From the IMG/VR virus record IMGVR_UViG_3300009181_006726, positions 1 to 20,992 of that record: DNA of 20,992 bases; one strand, written 5' to 3'. The notes under the pieces are model-generated. The model saw nothing but the letters and a program-made list of their open reading frames with translations. It searched no databases and was not told the DNA's origin. The stretch is from a virus. Position 1 is the first letter of the stretch. Each line of letters starts with the position of its first letter. Made by a program: the position numbers and the translations under genes. Below, piece after piece: positions 1 to 6,780 of the stretch.

Positions 1-1394
1 CCTGAGCTACCAGATGTTCCACTAGATCCTGAAGTTCCAGAAGAACCGGAAGTACCTGAGTTACCACTTGAACCAGATGTACCACTTGATCCAGAAGAAC
101 CTGAGCTACCACTTGTTCCTGAAGAACCTGATGTACCGGATGAACCTGAACTGCCTGAAGTTCCAGAGTTACCAGAAGATCCAGATGTTCCACTTGAACC
201 AGAAGATCCAGATGTTCCACTTGAACCAGAAGAACCTGATGTACCGCTTGATCCTGAAGAACCGGATGTTCCGCTTGATCCTGAAGAACCTGAGCTACCG
301 CTTGTTCCTGAAGAACCGGATGTTCCACTTGAACCTGAAGTTCCAGAAGATCCGCTTGATCCTGAAGAACCAGATGTTCCTGACGAACCAGAAGTTCCTG
401 AGCTACCTGAAGTACCACTTGATCCAGAAGAACCTGACGTTCCTGAGCTACCAGAACTTCCACTGGATCCAGATGTACCACTTGAACCAGAAGTACCTGA
501 ACTGCCTGAAGTTCCAGAAGAACCAGAAGTTCCACTTGTACCACTTGAACCTGAAGTTCCATCGACTCCGCTCGTACCGCTAGACCCAGACGTACCATCT
601 ATTCCACTCGTACCGCTAGACCCAGACGTACCATCTATTCCACTCGTACCACTAGACCCAGACGTACCATCTATTCCACTCGTACCACTAGACCCAGACG
701 TACCATCTATTCCACTTGTACCGCTAGACCCAGACGTACCATCTATTCCACTTGTACCGCTAGACCCAGACGTACCATCTATTCCACTCGTACCACTAGA
801 CCCAGACGTACCATCGACTCCGCTAGTTCCTGAACTACCTGAAGTACCATCGACTCCGCTAGTTCCTGAACTACCTGAAGTACCATCGACTCCGCTAGTT
901 CCTGAACTACCTGAAGTACCGCTTCCGCTGGTTCCAGAGCTTCCGCTTGAACCTGAAGAACCTGAAGTACCGCTTCCACTAGTACCTGAGCTACCGCTTG
1001 TACCCGATGAGCCACTTGTTCCGCTTGATCCTGAAGTTCCATCTACTCCGCTCGTTCCGGAAGAACCACTAGTGCCAGAGCTACCTGATGTACCGCTCGA
1101 TCCACTAGTACCAGAAGTCCCAGCTGCACCTGCTTGATTTACCCATTTTGTGCCATCATAATATAGAACGTCGCCACTATTTAGAACTCCAAGAGTTACA
1201 TCACCTAAATCATCTAAATTGACAACTGCGCTTCCGCCTCCTTCGATAATGGTGACAACACCAAACTTGTCCATTTTACAGAGCTTGCCTCCATTATCGA
1301 GGTCAAACCCAATAAAATATGCATTGTTTGCTATCTTAGTGTAATCTATTAGAGAAAAGCTAATAATTGGATAAACAAATCCAGTTTGCGTCAT
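1..1394 (-). CDS. Collagen-like fibre protein (C-terminus beyond the window)
   Basis: The visible 464 residues begin with about 85 residues of a fibre-like head, including the motif DVLYYDGTKWVN that is common before collagen-like stretches in phage fibres. The rest is Gly-X-Y repeat running off the left edge. The repeats are GTS/GSS triplets with a block of 12-residue units G(I/V)DGTSGSSGTS, and they contain no proline. Two GTSGSGTSG interruptions break the triplet register while the reading frame stays open. The ATG at 1392-1394 was chosen because the late-promoter-like ATAAATAA lies 16 bases upstream; the frame stays open to a stop at 1458-1460, but without another ATG. Probably a trimeric adsorption fibre or virion fibre. 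Confident for the collagen-like call, less so for its exact place in the particle. Confidence 0.85.
   Translation of the reverse strand, partial: MTQTGFVYPIISFSLIDYTKIANNAYFIGFDLDNGGKLCKMDKFGVVTIIEGGGSAVVNLDDLGDVTLGVLNSGDVLYYDGTKWVNQAGAAGTSGTSGSSGTSGSSGTSGSSGTSGVDGTSGSSGTSGSSGTSGSSGTSGSGTSGSSGSSGSSGTSGSGTSGSSGTSGVDGTSGSSGTSGVDGTSGSSGTSGVDGTSGSSGTSGIDGTSGSSGTSGIDGTSGSSGTSGIDGTSGSSGTSGIDGTSGSSGTSGIDGTSGSSGTSGIDGTSGSSGTSGVDGTSGSSGTSGTSGSSGTSGSSGTSGSSGTSGSSGSSGSSGTSGSSGSSGTSGSSGTSGSSGTSGSSGSSGSSGTSGSSGTSGSSGTSGSSGSSGSSGTSGSSGSSGTSGSSGSSGTSGSSGSSGTSGSSGNSGTSGSSGSSGTSGSSGTSGSSGSSGSSGTSGSSGNSGTSGSSGTSGSSGTSGSS
559..918 (-). repeat. Ten tandem 36-bp coding repeats inside the collagen-like gene
   Basis: Units start at 559, 595, 631, 667, 703, 739, 775, 811, 847 and 883, exactly 36 bases apart. 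Each encodes a 12-residue unit, GIDGTSGSSGTS or GVDGTSGSSGTS on the minus strand. The six central units (595-810) are almost identical; those at 811-918 use different synonymous codons. This suggests recent expansion by slippage or unequal recombination and probable copy-number variation between relatives. Confidence 0.95.
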
Positions 1395-1410
1395 TAAGCG
1401 AACTTTCTTA

Positions 1411-1418
1411 TTATTTAT
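1411..1418 (-). promoter_or_regulatory. Late-type promoter element ATAAATAA for the collagen-like gene
   Basis: Minus-strand ATAAATAA followed by TAAGAAAG, 16 bases before the start codon at 1394. It matches the T4 late promoter core TATAAATA except at the first base and recurs before four other minus-strand genes here. Confidence 0.6.
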
Positions 1419-1464
1419 CCCTACGAATAAACCATTGCAAACTTGGTGTGTATAAAATTAAAGT

Positions 1465-2328
1465 ATGAAAGTATATCGCGCAGCAAGCTTTGCTTCTCTT
1501 TACAAATACAGTCTCATGGATCTTATACAGAATCCAGAGTATGAGACCCGACCTAGAGAGCTAAGCGTAAAAGAAAATACGAATGTGGCTCTAGTATTAG
1601 AGAATCCATTATCATGTCTTTATAAAAATCCAGTTCGTTCTTCTCAGAAAAAATATGTTGCTGCAGAGATGTTATGGTATTTTATGGGCAGAAACGATGT
1701 AGCATTTATCAAGAAGTACGCTAAGTTTTGGGAATCTATTCAAAATGAGGATGGAACTGCCAATTCGTCGTATGGTAATCTACTCTTTACTCAACTTAAC
1801 GAACATGGATTTAGCCAGTATCAATGGGCGTTAATGTCTTTACAAAAGGACAAAGACTCGCGCCAAGCTATTATGCATTTTAATTTACCGAGTCATCAGT
1901 ACATAACAAATAAGGATTTTGTATGTACTATGTATGGTATCTTTCAGATTAGGAATAATCGTCTTAATTTTACAGTCTCGATGAGAAGTAATGATGTGGT
2001 TTGGGGATTACCAACAGATGTTGCGTTCTTTACTGTGCTACAGAATCACCTATGTAAGCAACTTCGTTCTACCTATCCAGATCTGCGGTTGGGTACTTAC
2101 ACTCACATTGCAAACTCATTTCATATTTATGAACACCATTTTGATCTAATCAATCGAATGTTAGATGTTTCATTCGAAGGAGATTCTATTCCTGGAGTAA
2201 ACGAATTACTCGTTGATTCTTGTGGAGACCCAACTAAAGCTATGCGAGATCTTTTTTATAATTTTAGTAGCTCTGACTTTACATCAACAGATCCTCTGAT
2301 AAGTTGGATTCTTGAAAATATCAAATAA
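1465..2328 (+). CDS. Thymidylate synthase-family enzyme with a dCMP-type active site
   Basis: This 287-residue protein has the thymidylate synthase fold signatures: DSRQA at 131-135, catalytic Cys154 in DFVCT, RSNDVVWGLP at 174-183 and the FHIYEHH region near 219-225. Two positions depart from dTMP synthases. The usual Cys-His is Cys-Thr, and the Asn that reads the uracil base (Asn177 in E. coli, 31 residues after the Cys) is Asp185. From memory, T4 dCMP hydroxymethylase gp42 has the same CT, MRSNDVV and Asp at the same spacing. The enzyme therefore probably acts on dCMP, making 5-hydroxymethyl-dCMP or 5-methyl-dCMP. The dCMP deaminase gene downstream is also compatible with dTMP synthesis, and T4 carries both activities. 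Family confident, substrate inferred. The start follows an A/T-rich leader. Confidence 0.88.
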   Translation: MKVYRAASFASLYKYSLMDLIQNPEYETRPRELSVKENTNVALVLENPLSCLYKNPVRSSQKKYVAAEMLWYFMGRNDVAFIKKYAKFWESIQNEDGTANSSYGNLLFTQLNEHGFSQYQWALMSLQKDKDSRQAIMHFNLPSHQYITNKDFVCTMYGIFQIRNNRLNFTVSMRSNDVVWGLPTDVAFFTVLQNHLCKQLRSTYPDLRLGTYTHIANSFHIYEHHFDLINRMLDVSFEGDSIPGVNELLVDSCGDPTKAMRDLFYNFSSSDFTSTDPLISWILENIK

Positions 2329-2331
2329 TTT

Positions 2332-2559
2332 ATGAAACACCCTATGATTATCCTAATAGTAAAAGTGGCGGCTGTCTTTTTGGTTGCTGCACTGTGCTAC
2401 ATGACATATTATTCATGTCATGTAGATAAAGTGGCTGGGTACGAGATCAACTATCGACAGTGGTTAGGAATAACTATTATTTCTACTCTTCTTTTTCACA
2501 AACCTACCGAACAACCTGAAAAATTAAAAAATGACAGTAAAGGACCTCAAATACCATAA
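2332..2559 (+). CDS. Small membrane protein, unknown function
   Basis: A 75-residue protein with a strongly hydrophobic segment at about residues 5-27 and a second, shorter one at about 44-55, followed by a polar, Lys/Glu-rich tail. It starts three bases after the stop of the thymidylate synthase-family gene. Its 3' end overlaps the first 29 bases of the dCMP deaminase gene in another frame, which suggests one transcript with coupled translation. I recognise no family. A host-membrane role is possible but unsupported. Confidence 0.6.
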   Translation: MKHPMIILIVKVAAVFLVAALCYMTYYSCHVDKVAGYEINYRQWLGITIISTLLFHKPTEQPEKLKNDSKGPQIP

Positions 2560-2950
2560 GACCTATTTAAAAATGGCCTGTGAGTGGTCGTCTCTTTCCT
2601 GCTGTAATAAGAAGAAGGTTGGCGCGATTATCGTGAAGGACGGCATGATCATATCAGACGGCTTTAATGGTACTCCTAAGGGCTTCCTAAACGATTGCGA
2701 GGACCTAAATGGCAATACTTATTGGTATGTTTTGCACGCAGAAGCAAATGCAATCCTAAAGGTTGCAAAGTCTTCACAAAACATAGAGGGTGCAACTCTC
2801 TATGTGACTATGTCCCCATGTAGAGAGTGTTCAAAACTGATAGTACAGGCAGGAATCAAAAGAGTGATTTATGCTGATGAATATAGAGATGTCGCAGGTC
2901 TAGCGATCTTACGTGAAGCGATGATCGATGTATTAAAAATGGAATTATAA
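2531..2950 (+). CDS. Deoxycytidylate (dCMP) deaminase
   Basis: This 139-residue zinc enzyme of the cytidine/dCMP deaminase family hydrolyses dCMP to dUMP. The zinc and catalytic motif HAEANA is at residues 69-74, with Glu71 as proton shuttle. The second metal motif SPCREC is at 95-100 (Cys97 and Cys100). The N-terminal VGAIIVKDG and GFNGTP motifs are typical of dCMP deaminases. The ATG lies inside the end of the upstream membrane-protein gene, after a GAAAAATTAAAAA leader. It shares an operon with the thymidylate synthase-family gene, so both draw on the dCMP pool. In T4-like phages this enzyme supplies dUMP for dTMP synthesis and is usually controlled by dCTP and dTTP. Confidence 0.93.
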   Translation: MTVKDLKYHKTYLKMACEWSSLSCCNKKKVGAIIVKDGMIISDGFNGTPKGFLNDCEDLNGNTYWYVLHAEANAILKVAKSSQNIEGATLYVTMSPCRECSKLIVQAGIKRVIYADEYRDVAGLAILREAMIDVLKMEL

Positions 2951-3349
2951 ATGGAAGACAGACAAGTGTCAATCGTTTTTGTACGGGAATACCGCAATTT
3001 TATCGGTGCCTTTAATAAAAAGAGCAAAGAAGACTATGTGCTCAATGTTAGTAAGATAATAAAAGACAAGTTTAAGACGAAATTTATCATTCCAAATAAA
3101 GTGCAGTCTTTCCTGCTTAATTACGAGATCAAAAAACTCTTAGACAAAGCAATCAATATTAAAAATAAAAAATACAAGAGAGTTATCTACTTAAACTCTA
3201 ATCTTTCGTCTTCGATAATCTTAAATACGATTTCTTTTATTGAAGAAGAATACACTAATCTTACTTTTACTTATCACCTAATTGAACCTAAGTCTTCTGG
3301 TGAAGATGAAATTAGCGATATTGAAAATCTAGAAAAGATCATAATATAA
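2951..3349 (+). CDS. Hypothetical protein, last gene of the nucleotide operon
   Basis: A 132-residue Lys/Ile-rich protein whose ATG directly follows the dCMP deaminase stop codon, so it belongs to the same operon. It appears to alternate short hydrophobic beta strands (VSIVFVREY, RVIYLNSN, LTFTYHLIEP) with helices, which suggests a small alpha/beta fold, and it ends in an acidic tail. I see no Walker A or metal motif and recognise no family. The strong terminator at 3351-3375 follows immediately. Confidence 0.75.
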   Translation: MEDRQVSIVFVREYRNFIGAFNKKSKEDYVLNVSKIIKDKFKTKFIIPNKVQSFLLNYEIKKLLDKAINIKNKKYKRVIYLNSNLSSSIILNTISFIEEEYTNLTFTYHLIEPKSSGEDEISDIENLEKIII

Positions 3350-3350
3350 A

Positions 3351-3375
3351 AAAGGGAGCAAAAAATGCTCCCTTT
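3351..3375. terminator. Bidirectional rho-independent terminator
   Basis: A perfect 10-bp stem, AAAGGGAGCA with TGCTCCCTTT, around a five-A loop, with A and T runs on its two sides. It sits between convergent genes ending at 3349 (plus) and 3398 (minus) and can serve both. Confidence 0.9.
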
Positions 3376-3397
3376 TTCTTTACTACCTTATCATCTA

Positions 3398-3823
3398 TTA
3401 AGAGTATGCAACAAGAGCCATTGCTATCTTTACATTATATGTGCTAGATTGGGGAGCTAAGCCTACTCCTTGAACGGTTACCTGAATAAGGTCTGAAGGA
3501 TTAACTGGGAATTCTTGAAAAAGATCAATATAATTGTAGCACCAGTTGTCGTTTTGCGCTAGGGCAGCAGTTCTAACAAAATCCGTTCTTGAATAAACTG
3601 CTGGATGTGCGCCACTACCGATAGTTATCGTAGTTGTTAGCCGCAGTTCACCACCGCCAGCAATGTCTCCAAACCATGAATAAGTTATCTGTTTTAGAAG
3701 ATATGTCTTACCCACTGGACATGTAAAAATAGTTACCGTAACTGGAGCCCAATTTGTTGTAGCACCGTTACTAGCAGAATAACCTATCGATAGAGAGTTT
3801 GCATAATCAAGAGTTGTTGCCAT
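3398..3823 (-). CDS. Probable virion protein, unknown family
   Basis: A 141-residue protein rich in Thr, Ser, Ala and alternating hydrophobics, predicted by eye to be mostly beta strand, with no signal peptide or membrane segment. It is the last gene of the minus-strand structural run that includes the tail-tube-like gene and ends at the bidirectional terminator. The ATG follows the A-rich leader TTAAAAAGTA, 15 bases after the upstream stop. It lacks its own ATAAATAA element, so it is probably read through from upstream. A beta-sandwich decoration or fibre-associated protein is a guess. Confidence 0.7.
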   Translation of the reverse strand: MATTLDYANSLSIGYSASNGATTNWAPVTVTIFTCPVGKTYLLKQITYSWFGDIAGGGELRLTTTITIGSGAHPAVYSRTDFVRTAALAQNDNWCYNYIDLFQEFPVNPSDLIQVTVQGVGLAPQSSTYNVKIAMALVAYS

Positions 3824-3838
3824 TACTTTTTAATTTTT

Positions 3839-4765
3839 TTAAATTTCTTCTTCCTCTTCTCCGTCTTCAGTCTCAAAGGATCTTAATAATGATTCAACGT
3901 CTGACTCAGTAGGTTCAATAGGTCTTTCACCTTCGATTTCCTCAGTCTCTTCTTTTTCGTCACCATAATATTCTTCTTCTGGTTCAGTATATAAGTCTTC
4001 CGTATCGTCGATTTCAGCCGCATCCTCTTCGTCATCGTAATATTCTTTATCACGATCTTCTAGGTCATCATAAAAATCTTCCGTTTCTTCACTAGGCTCT
4101 TCAGCCTGTTGCATCATGTTTGGATCCTGAATTCTTTGATAATCCATATTCGACATTTGAGAAGAATTAGGTAAAACTACAAGTTCACGACGATCTGTGT
4201 CAACAAATGCAACTATTTCGCCAGCTTTATTTTTAAAACCTCGACCGTTGATTCCAGCAGGCGGATTTGCTAATGAGTCGTAGTCAATACGCTCGTCTAA
4301 CAAGATCTCCTCAGCCATTGACATTGCATCGCGATCAGTTTTACCACGTAACTTAAACATTCTACCTCCTTTCATTGAAGGCTGCATTGAAGGCTGCATT
4401 TCAGCTTCATTTAGGAAATTTTCAAAAGAAGAGCACGCACGTCCTTCTTGCATAGCGCCTACTTGTACAACAGGTATAGCTGTGATATATGGATCCTTAT
4501 AGGTGAATGGCTTTTTCTTTGCCTGCTTATAAACAACATCGTGAGTCATTGCTTTATATGTTGAGTTATAGTGAGGGTGAGAAAAAAGAGGATCTCTTTC
4601 AACTACTCGTTGATACTCCTTTAATTTCGGTTTTGGATTCGCGATGTTTCCGCGACCGTCTCTATATTCTTTTGCAGAATTTGGCCCACCGAAACCTGGT
4701 TTCTTTAGGTCCATATAGTCGTCAAAATTAAAGACGTCTCTGCGATGTACGTTAAACATTTCCAT
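3839..4765 (-). CDS. Virion or assembly protein with a long acidic tail, unknown family
   Basis: This 308-residue protein has a basic, Pro/Tyr/Lys-rich N-terminal part, a phrase SFENFLNE at about residues 113-120, and a tandem MQPSMQPSM caused by a repeated 12-bp segment (CATTGAAGGCTG on the plus strand, about 4373-4396). A compact middle section (about 130-205) is followed by a C-terminal 85-90 residues dominated by Glu and Asp. Acidic tails like this occur in assembly scaffolds and chaperones, but no family is recognised. It follows the tail-tube-like gene by 18 bases. A TATAAAAA element at 4781-4788 could be a weaker late promoter for it. Confidence 0.7.
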   Translation of the reverse strand: MEMFNVHRRDVFNFDDYMDLKKPGFGGPNSAKEYRDGRGNIANPKPKLKEYQRVVERDPLFSHPHYNSTYKAMTHDVVYKQAKKKPFTYKDPYITAIPVVQVGAMQEGRACSSFENFLNEAEMQPSMQPSMKGGRMFKLRGKTDRDAMSMAEEILLDERIDYDSLANPPAGINGRGFKNKAGEIVAFVDTDRRELVVLPNSSQMSNMDYQRIQDPNMMQQAEEPSEETEDFYDDLEDRDKEYYDDEEDAAEIDDTEDLYTEPEEEYYGDEKEETEEIEGERPIEPTESDVESLLRSFETEDGEEEEEI

Positions 4766-4783
4766 TCTTAAGATAAATTCTTT

Positions 4784-5353
4784 TTATACGCTAATTTGAC
4801 CAACTCTAGTTTCTTTCCAAGAATCTGATCTAAACTTGGCAGTAATCTCATAAAGATTATTTGACATATAATCTAATGATATTGGAGTAAAGTTTCCTTG
4901 AGGAATTACAGGCGTAAATCTAAATTCTCTGAAAATATCTCCAGCCTTATTAAAGATTGCGATATAGATTTCTCCCCAGTAATCTCTTTTTAAACCTTGA
5001 CGTCCAGTCAAAGGATCGTACGCAAGGTCTGCCCATGCTCTAAGAGTATTGTAAATATACATGTTGTTGTCCTCGTTCAAGTTTACTGAAAACTTGATTT
5101 CAAGATCAACAATAGTATCCTTAGGTATTGCTCCAGAATAAGAACGTTTTGCAAACTTATATGTTTGAGTCACAGGATCTGGTGGAGTCAGTTCAGGAAG
5201 ACCCGTAACTGTCATTACGTGTTCTACCAATAGATCAACGTTCTCTGTGATCGTTGAAGGCGGTGTAATAATTACTTCAAACTGATTTTGAAAAATCGGC
5301 TCATAATAATTAGTAGCAGCTCTTGAATTATCCCAATGTGGTAAACCGGCCAT
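4784..5353 (-). CDS. Tail tube protein, T4 gp19-like
   Basis: A 189-residue protein matching the general pattern of the T4 gp19 tail-tube family (gp19 itself is about 163 residues). Features include an early NQFEVIITPP strand, a central LRAWADLAYDPLTGRQG stretch, and a late FREFRFTPVIPQG segment leading to LDYMSNNLYEITAKFR, the recurring pattern of tube-forming proteins. Stacked rings of this protein would form the DNA conduit inside a contractile tail. It has its own late-type ATAAATAA element at 5373-5380, fitting a highly expressed structural gene. The related tail-completion proteins of the same superfamily (gp54-like) are the main alternative. Confidence 0.72.
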   Translation of the reverse strand: MAGLPHWDNSRAATNYYEPIFQNQFEVIITPPSTITENVDLLVEHVMTVTGLPELTPPDPVTQTYKFAKRSYSGAIPKDTIVDLEIKFSVNLNEDNNMYIYNTLRAWADLAYDPLTGRQGLKRDYWGEIYIAIFNKAGDIFREFRFTPVIPQGNFTPISLDYMSNNLYEITAKFRSDSWKETRVGQISV

Positions 5354-5372
5354 TATGTATTGATTATTTTGT

Positions 5373-5380
5373 TTATTTAT
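5373..5380 (-). promoter_or_regulatory. Late-type promoter element ATAAATAA for the tail-tube-like gene
   Basis: Minus-strand AAATAAATAAACAAAATA, with the core 19 bases before the start codon at 5353. It overlaps the stop codon of the upstream gene and shares the extended ATAAATAA-N2-AAAATA pattern with two fibre genes. Confidence 0.6.
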
Positions 5381-6198
5381 TTGTTTTCTGTAGAGGATTC
5401 AGCAGGCTTGTGTTTTGTCTCATCCTCAACGTTAAAGAGATTTACATAGTCTTTATTTACGTTTGCTGTGATTAGTGCAGAGCGATTCGAATAAGTATCA
5501 ATTGCAATTCTGTCTCCTTTGAATTCAAGTATCAGTGAAGGAACAATAGTTCTAAAAACCACGTCTTCAATTTTTTCTACCTCGTCGTATTCTTTGATTG
5601 ATGCGATTGGATCAGAATCGTTTTTAATGATTAAATCATAGCCCAAACCTTCGGCTTTAATTGAAAATGCATCCCAAGTTGGAGCAGCCGCTCCGTCTAG
5701 ACTGTCTACCATCCCTGTTGAAACTTTTAACACGATTCGAGGTGACCCTGAGTTCAATCCGCTTGTTGATACTTCTCGTAATACAAGTCTATTGGTGGAC
5801 AAAGTCACCTCGTAATAAGTATTTGCAAAATATTTTGCGTCTACCTCGTGTTTTTTATTCGCGGTCAAGATAGTGCCTGCACCGTTTAATCGTTTTAACT
5901 CTTCTGCATATTCTAAATTAAGGCGCTTTTTAATTGCCTCGCTAGCAAGTTCAAACTTTCTCTTTAAGAGATTGACTTCGCTTAGAATAACATAATTAAG
6001 AGTTGCATGACCTTCAGTAAACTTGATATCTGGAAAAATATCTACTTGATGCAAAACGGCATTAATTTGTTTAGGATCGATTCGGGTCTCACCATTAACA
6101 ATTTCCCATTTTATCGAATGACTAACTATCGCCTGAAAGACGAAACCTCCGTCTTTTGCGCTAGCCTCATCTCCATATGCTTCAAGTATTTTAGTCAT
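5377..6198 (-). CDS. Hypothetical protein of the tail/structural cluster
   Basis: A 273-residue soluble protein with no membrane segment. The N-terminal third looks mixed, a Lys/Glu/Leu-rich helical section spans about residues 75-105, and the C-terminal half looks mainly beta. The tail is polar and low in complexity. It starts one base after the end of the 84-residue gene and ends 23 bases before the tail-tube-like gene, so it is in the same late transcription unit. I recognise no family; a tail or neck component is an inference from position. Confidence 0.7.
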   Translation of the reverse strand: MTKILEAYGDEASAKDGGFVFQAIVSHSIKWEIVNGETRIDPKQINAVLHQVDIFPDIKFTEGHATLNYVILSEVNLLKRKFELASEAIKKRLNLEYAEELKRLNGAGTILTANKKHEVDAKYFANTYYEVTLSTNRLVLREVSTSGLNSGSPRIVLKVSTGMVDSLDGAAAPTWDAFSIKAEGLGYDLIIKNDSDPIASIKEYDEVEKIEDVVFRTIVPSLILEFKGDRIAIDTYSNRSALITANVNKDYVNLFNVEDETKHKPAESSTENK

Positions 6199-6199
6199 T

Positions 6200-6454
6200 T
6201 TACTGTTTGCGATCTCGTGTGCGTTTGTAGTTTTTCCAGATCTCGTTATAGATGTTGCATGAAGCTCCTAAGAAGTTTATGATACCTACGTATTTCTTCT
6301 TGTCTTCGCCATCCATATTAGCGATCTTAACGCCAAGTTTTTTAGCGTCGTTTACCGTAAGTTCCTCATCGTCGTCCTTGCCGACTAACTTTTTTAAGTC
6401 TCCCTTTTTTTCATATAAGGCAAACCTATCAAAGCTTTCGAATGCTTTTCTCAT
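6200..6454 (-). CDS. Small hypothetical protein
   Basis: An 84-residue, Lys/Asp-rich and probably helical protein, with no membrane segment or recognised motif. It lies 10 bases after the 76-residue gene and one base before the 273-residue gene. That tight late-gene packing supports it as real. ORFs on the opposite strand here are shadows. Confidence 0.62.
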   Translation of the reverse strand: MRKAFESFDRFALYEKKGDLKKLVGKDDDEELTVNDAKKLGVKIANMDGEDKKKYVGIINFLGASCNIYNEIWKNYKRTRDRKQ

Positions 6455-6464
6455 CAGAGGTTAA

Positions 6465-6695
6465 TTATTTCTTACCAACAACGTTCTTCTTCTTAACAGT
6501 GTTAAGGTATTGCTTAGTGTACTTATCGATTTGAGGAGTACCTTTACCCTTAACTGGACCTGCAGCAAGTTCTTGTTTAACTTTTTGCGTGCCAGTTGCA
6601 TCGTTGTTCCCAGTATCAGCTTTTCCGCTGTATCCAGATGCTGCTTTTTTGAAAGCTGACATGAACTGATTGTAATTCATTACAGGATTACTCAT
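6465..6695 (-). CDS. Small basic protein, first gene of the late unit
   Basis: A 76-residue Lys/Gly-rich protein: an N-terminal helix-like MNYNQFMSAFKKA, a low-complexity Gly/Asn/Thr middle and a basic C-terminus. It is the first gene of the minus-strand late unit, headed by ATAAATAA at 6715-6722. The composition suggests a small, partly disordered structural or nucleic-acid-associated protein, but I recognise no family. Confidence 0.65.
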   Translation of the reverse strand: MSNPVMNYNQFMSAFKKAASGYSGKADTGNNDATGTQKVKQELAAGPVKGKGTPQIDKYTKQYLNTVKKKNVVGKK

Positions 6696-6714
6696 TTTGT
6701 CCTAGATTTTTTTA

Positions 6715-6722
6715 TTATTTAT
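6715..6722 (-). promoter_or_regulatory. Late-type promoter element ATAAATAA, head of the 6695-3398 unit
   Basis: Minus-strand AGATAAATAATAAAAAAA, core 19 bases before the start codon at 6695, in the divergent spacer between early and late genes. Confidence 0.6.
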
Positions 6723-6752
6723 CTTTTATTCTGTGCGAAATTTATAGTATCT

Positions 6753-6764
6753 TTTAGTAAAATA
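6753..6764 (+). promoter_or_regulatory. Possible plus-strand promoter element, TTTAGTAAAATA
   Basis: TTTAGTA followed by an AT-rich -10-like tract recurs at 6753, 7859 (before the helicase) and 13364 (before the 78-residue gene), each 6-16 bases before an ATG. I could not define a shared -35 element. Confidence 0.25.
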
Positions 6765-6780
6765 GCCAAAAACTGTACAT

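Noticed and set aside
68-583. Plus-strand open frame of 171 codons opposite the collagen-like gene
   Set aside because: It is low-complexity antisense of the Gly-X-Y repeats, rich in Asn, Leu, Lys and Tyr with no plausible domain. A further minus-strand frame at 779-1042 is likewise an out-of-frame shadow.
559-918. Regular 36-bp direct repeats that resemble a CRISPR array in unit length
   Set aside because: There are no spacers: the units are directly contiguous and encode in-frame 12-residue collagen-like repeats.
4507-4731. Plus-strand 74-codon frame inside the acidic-tail virion gene
   Set aside because: It is antisense to a tightly packed late gene, with no family signal and no plus-strand neighbours. 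The other antisense frames in the minus-strand clusters were rejected for the same reason.
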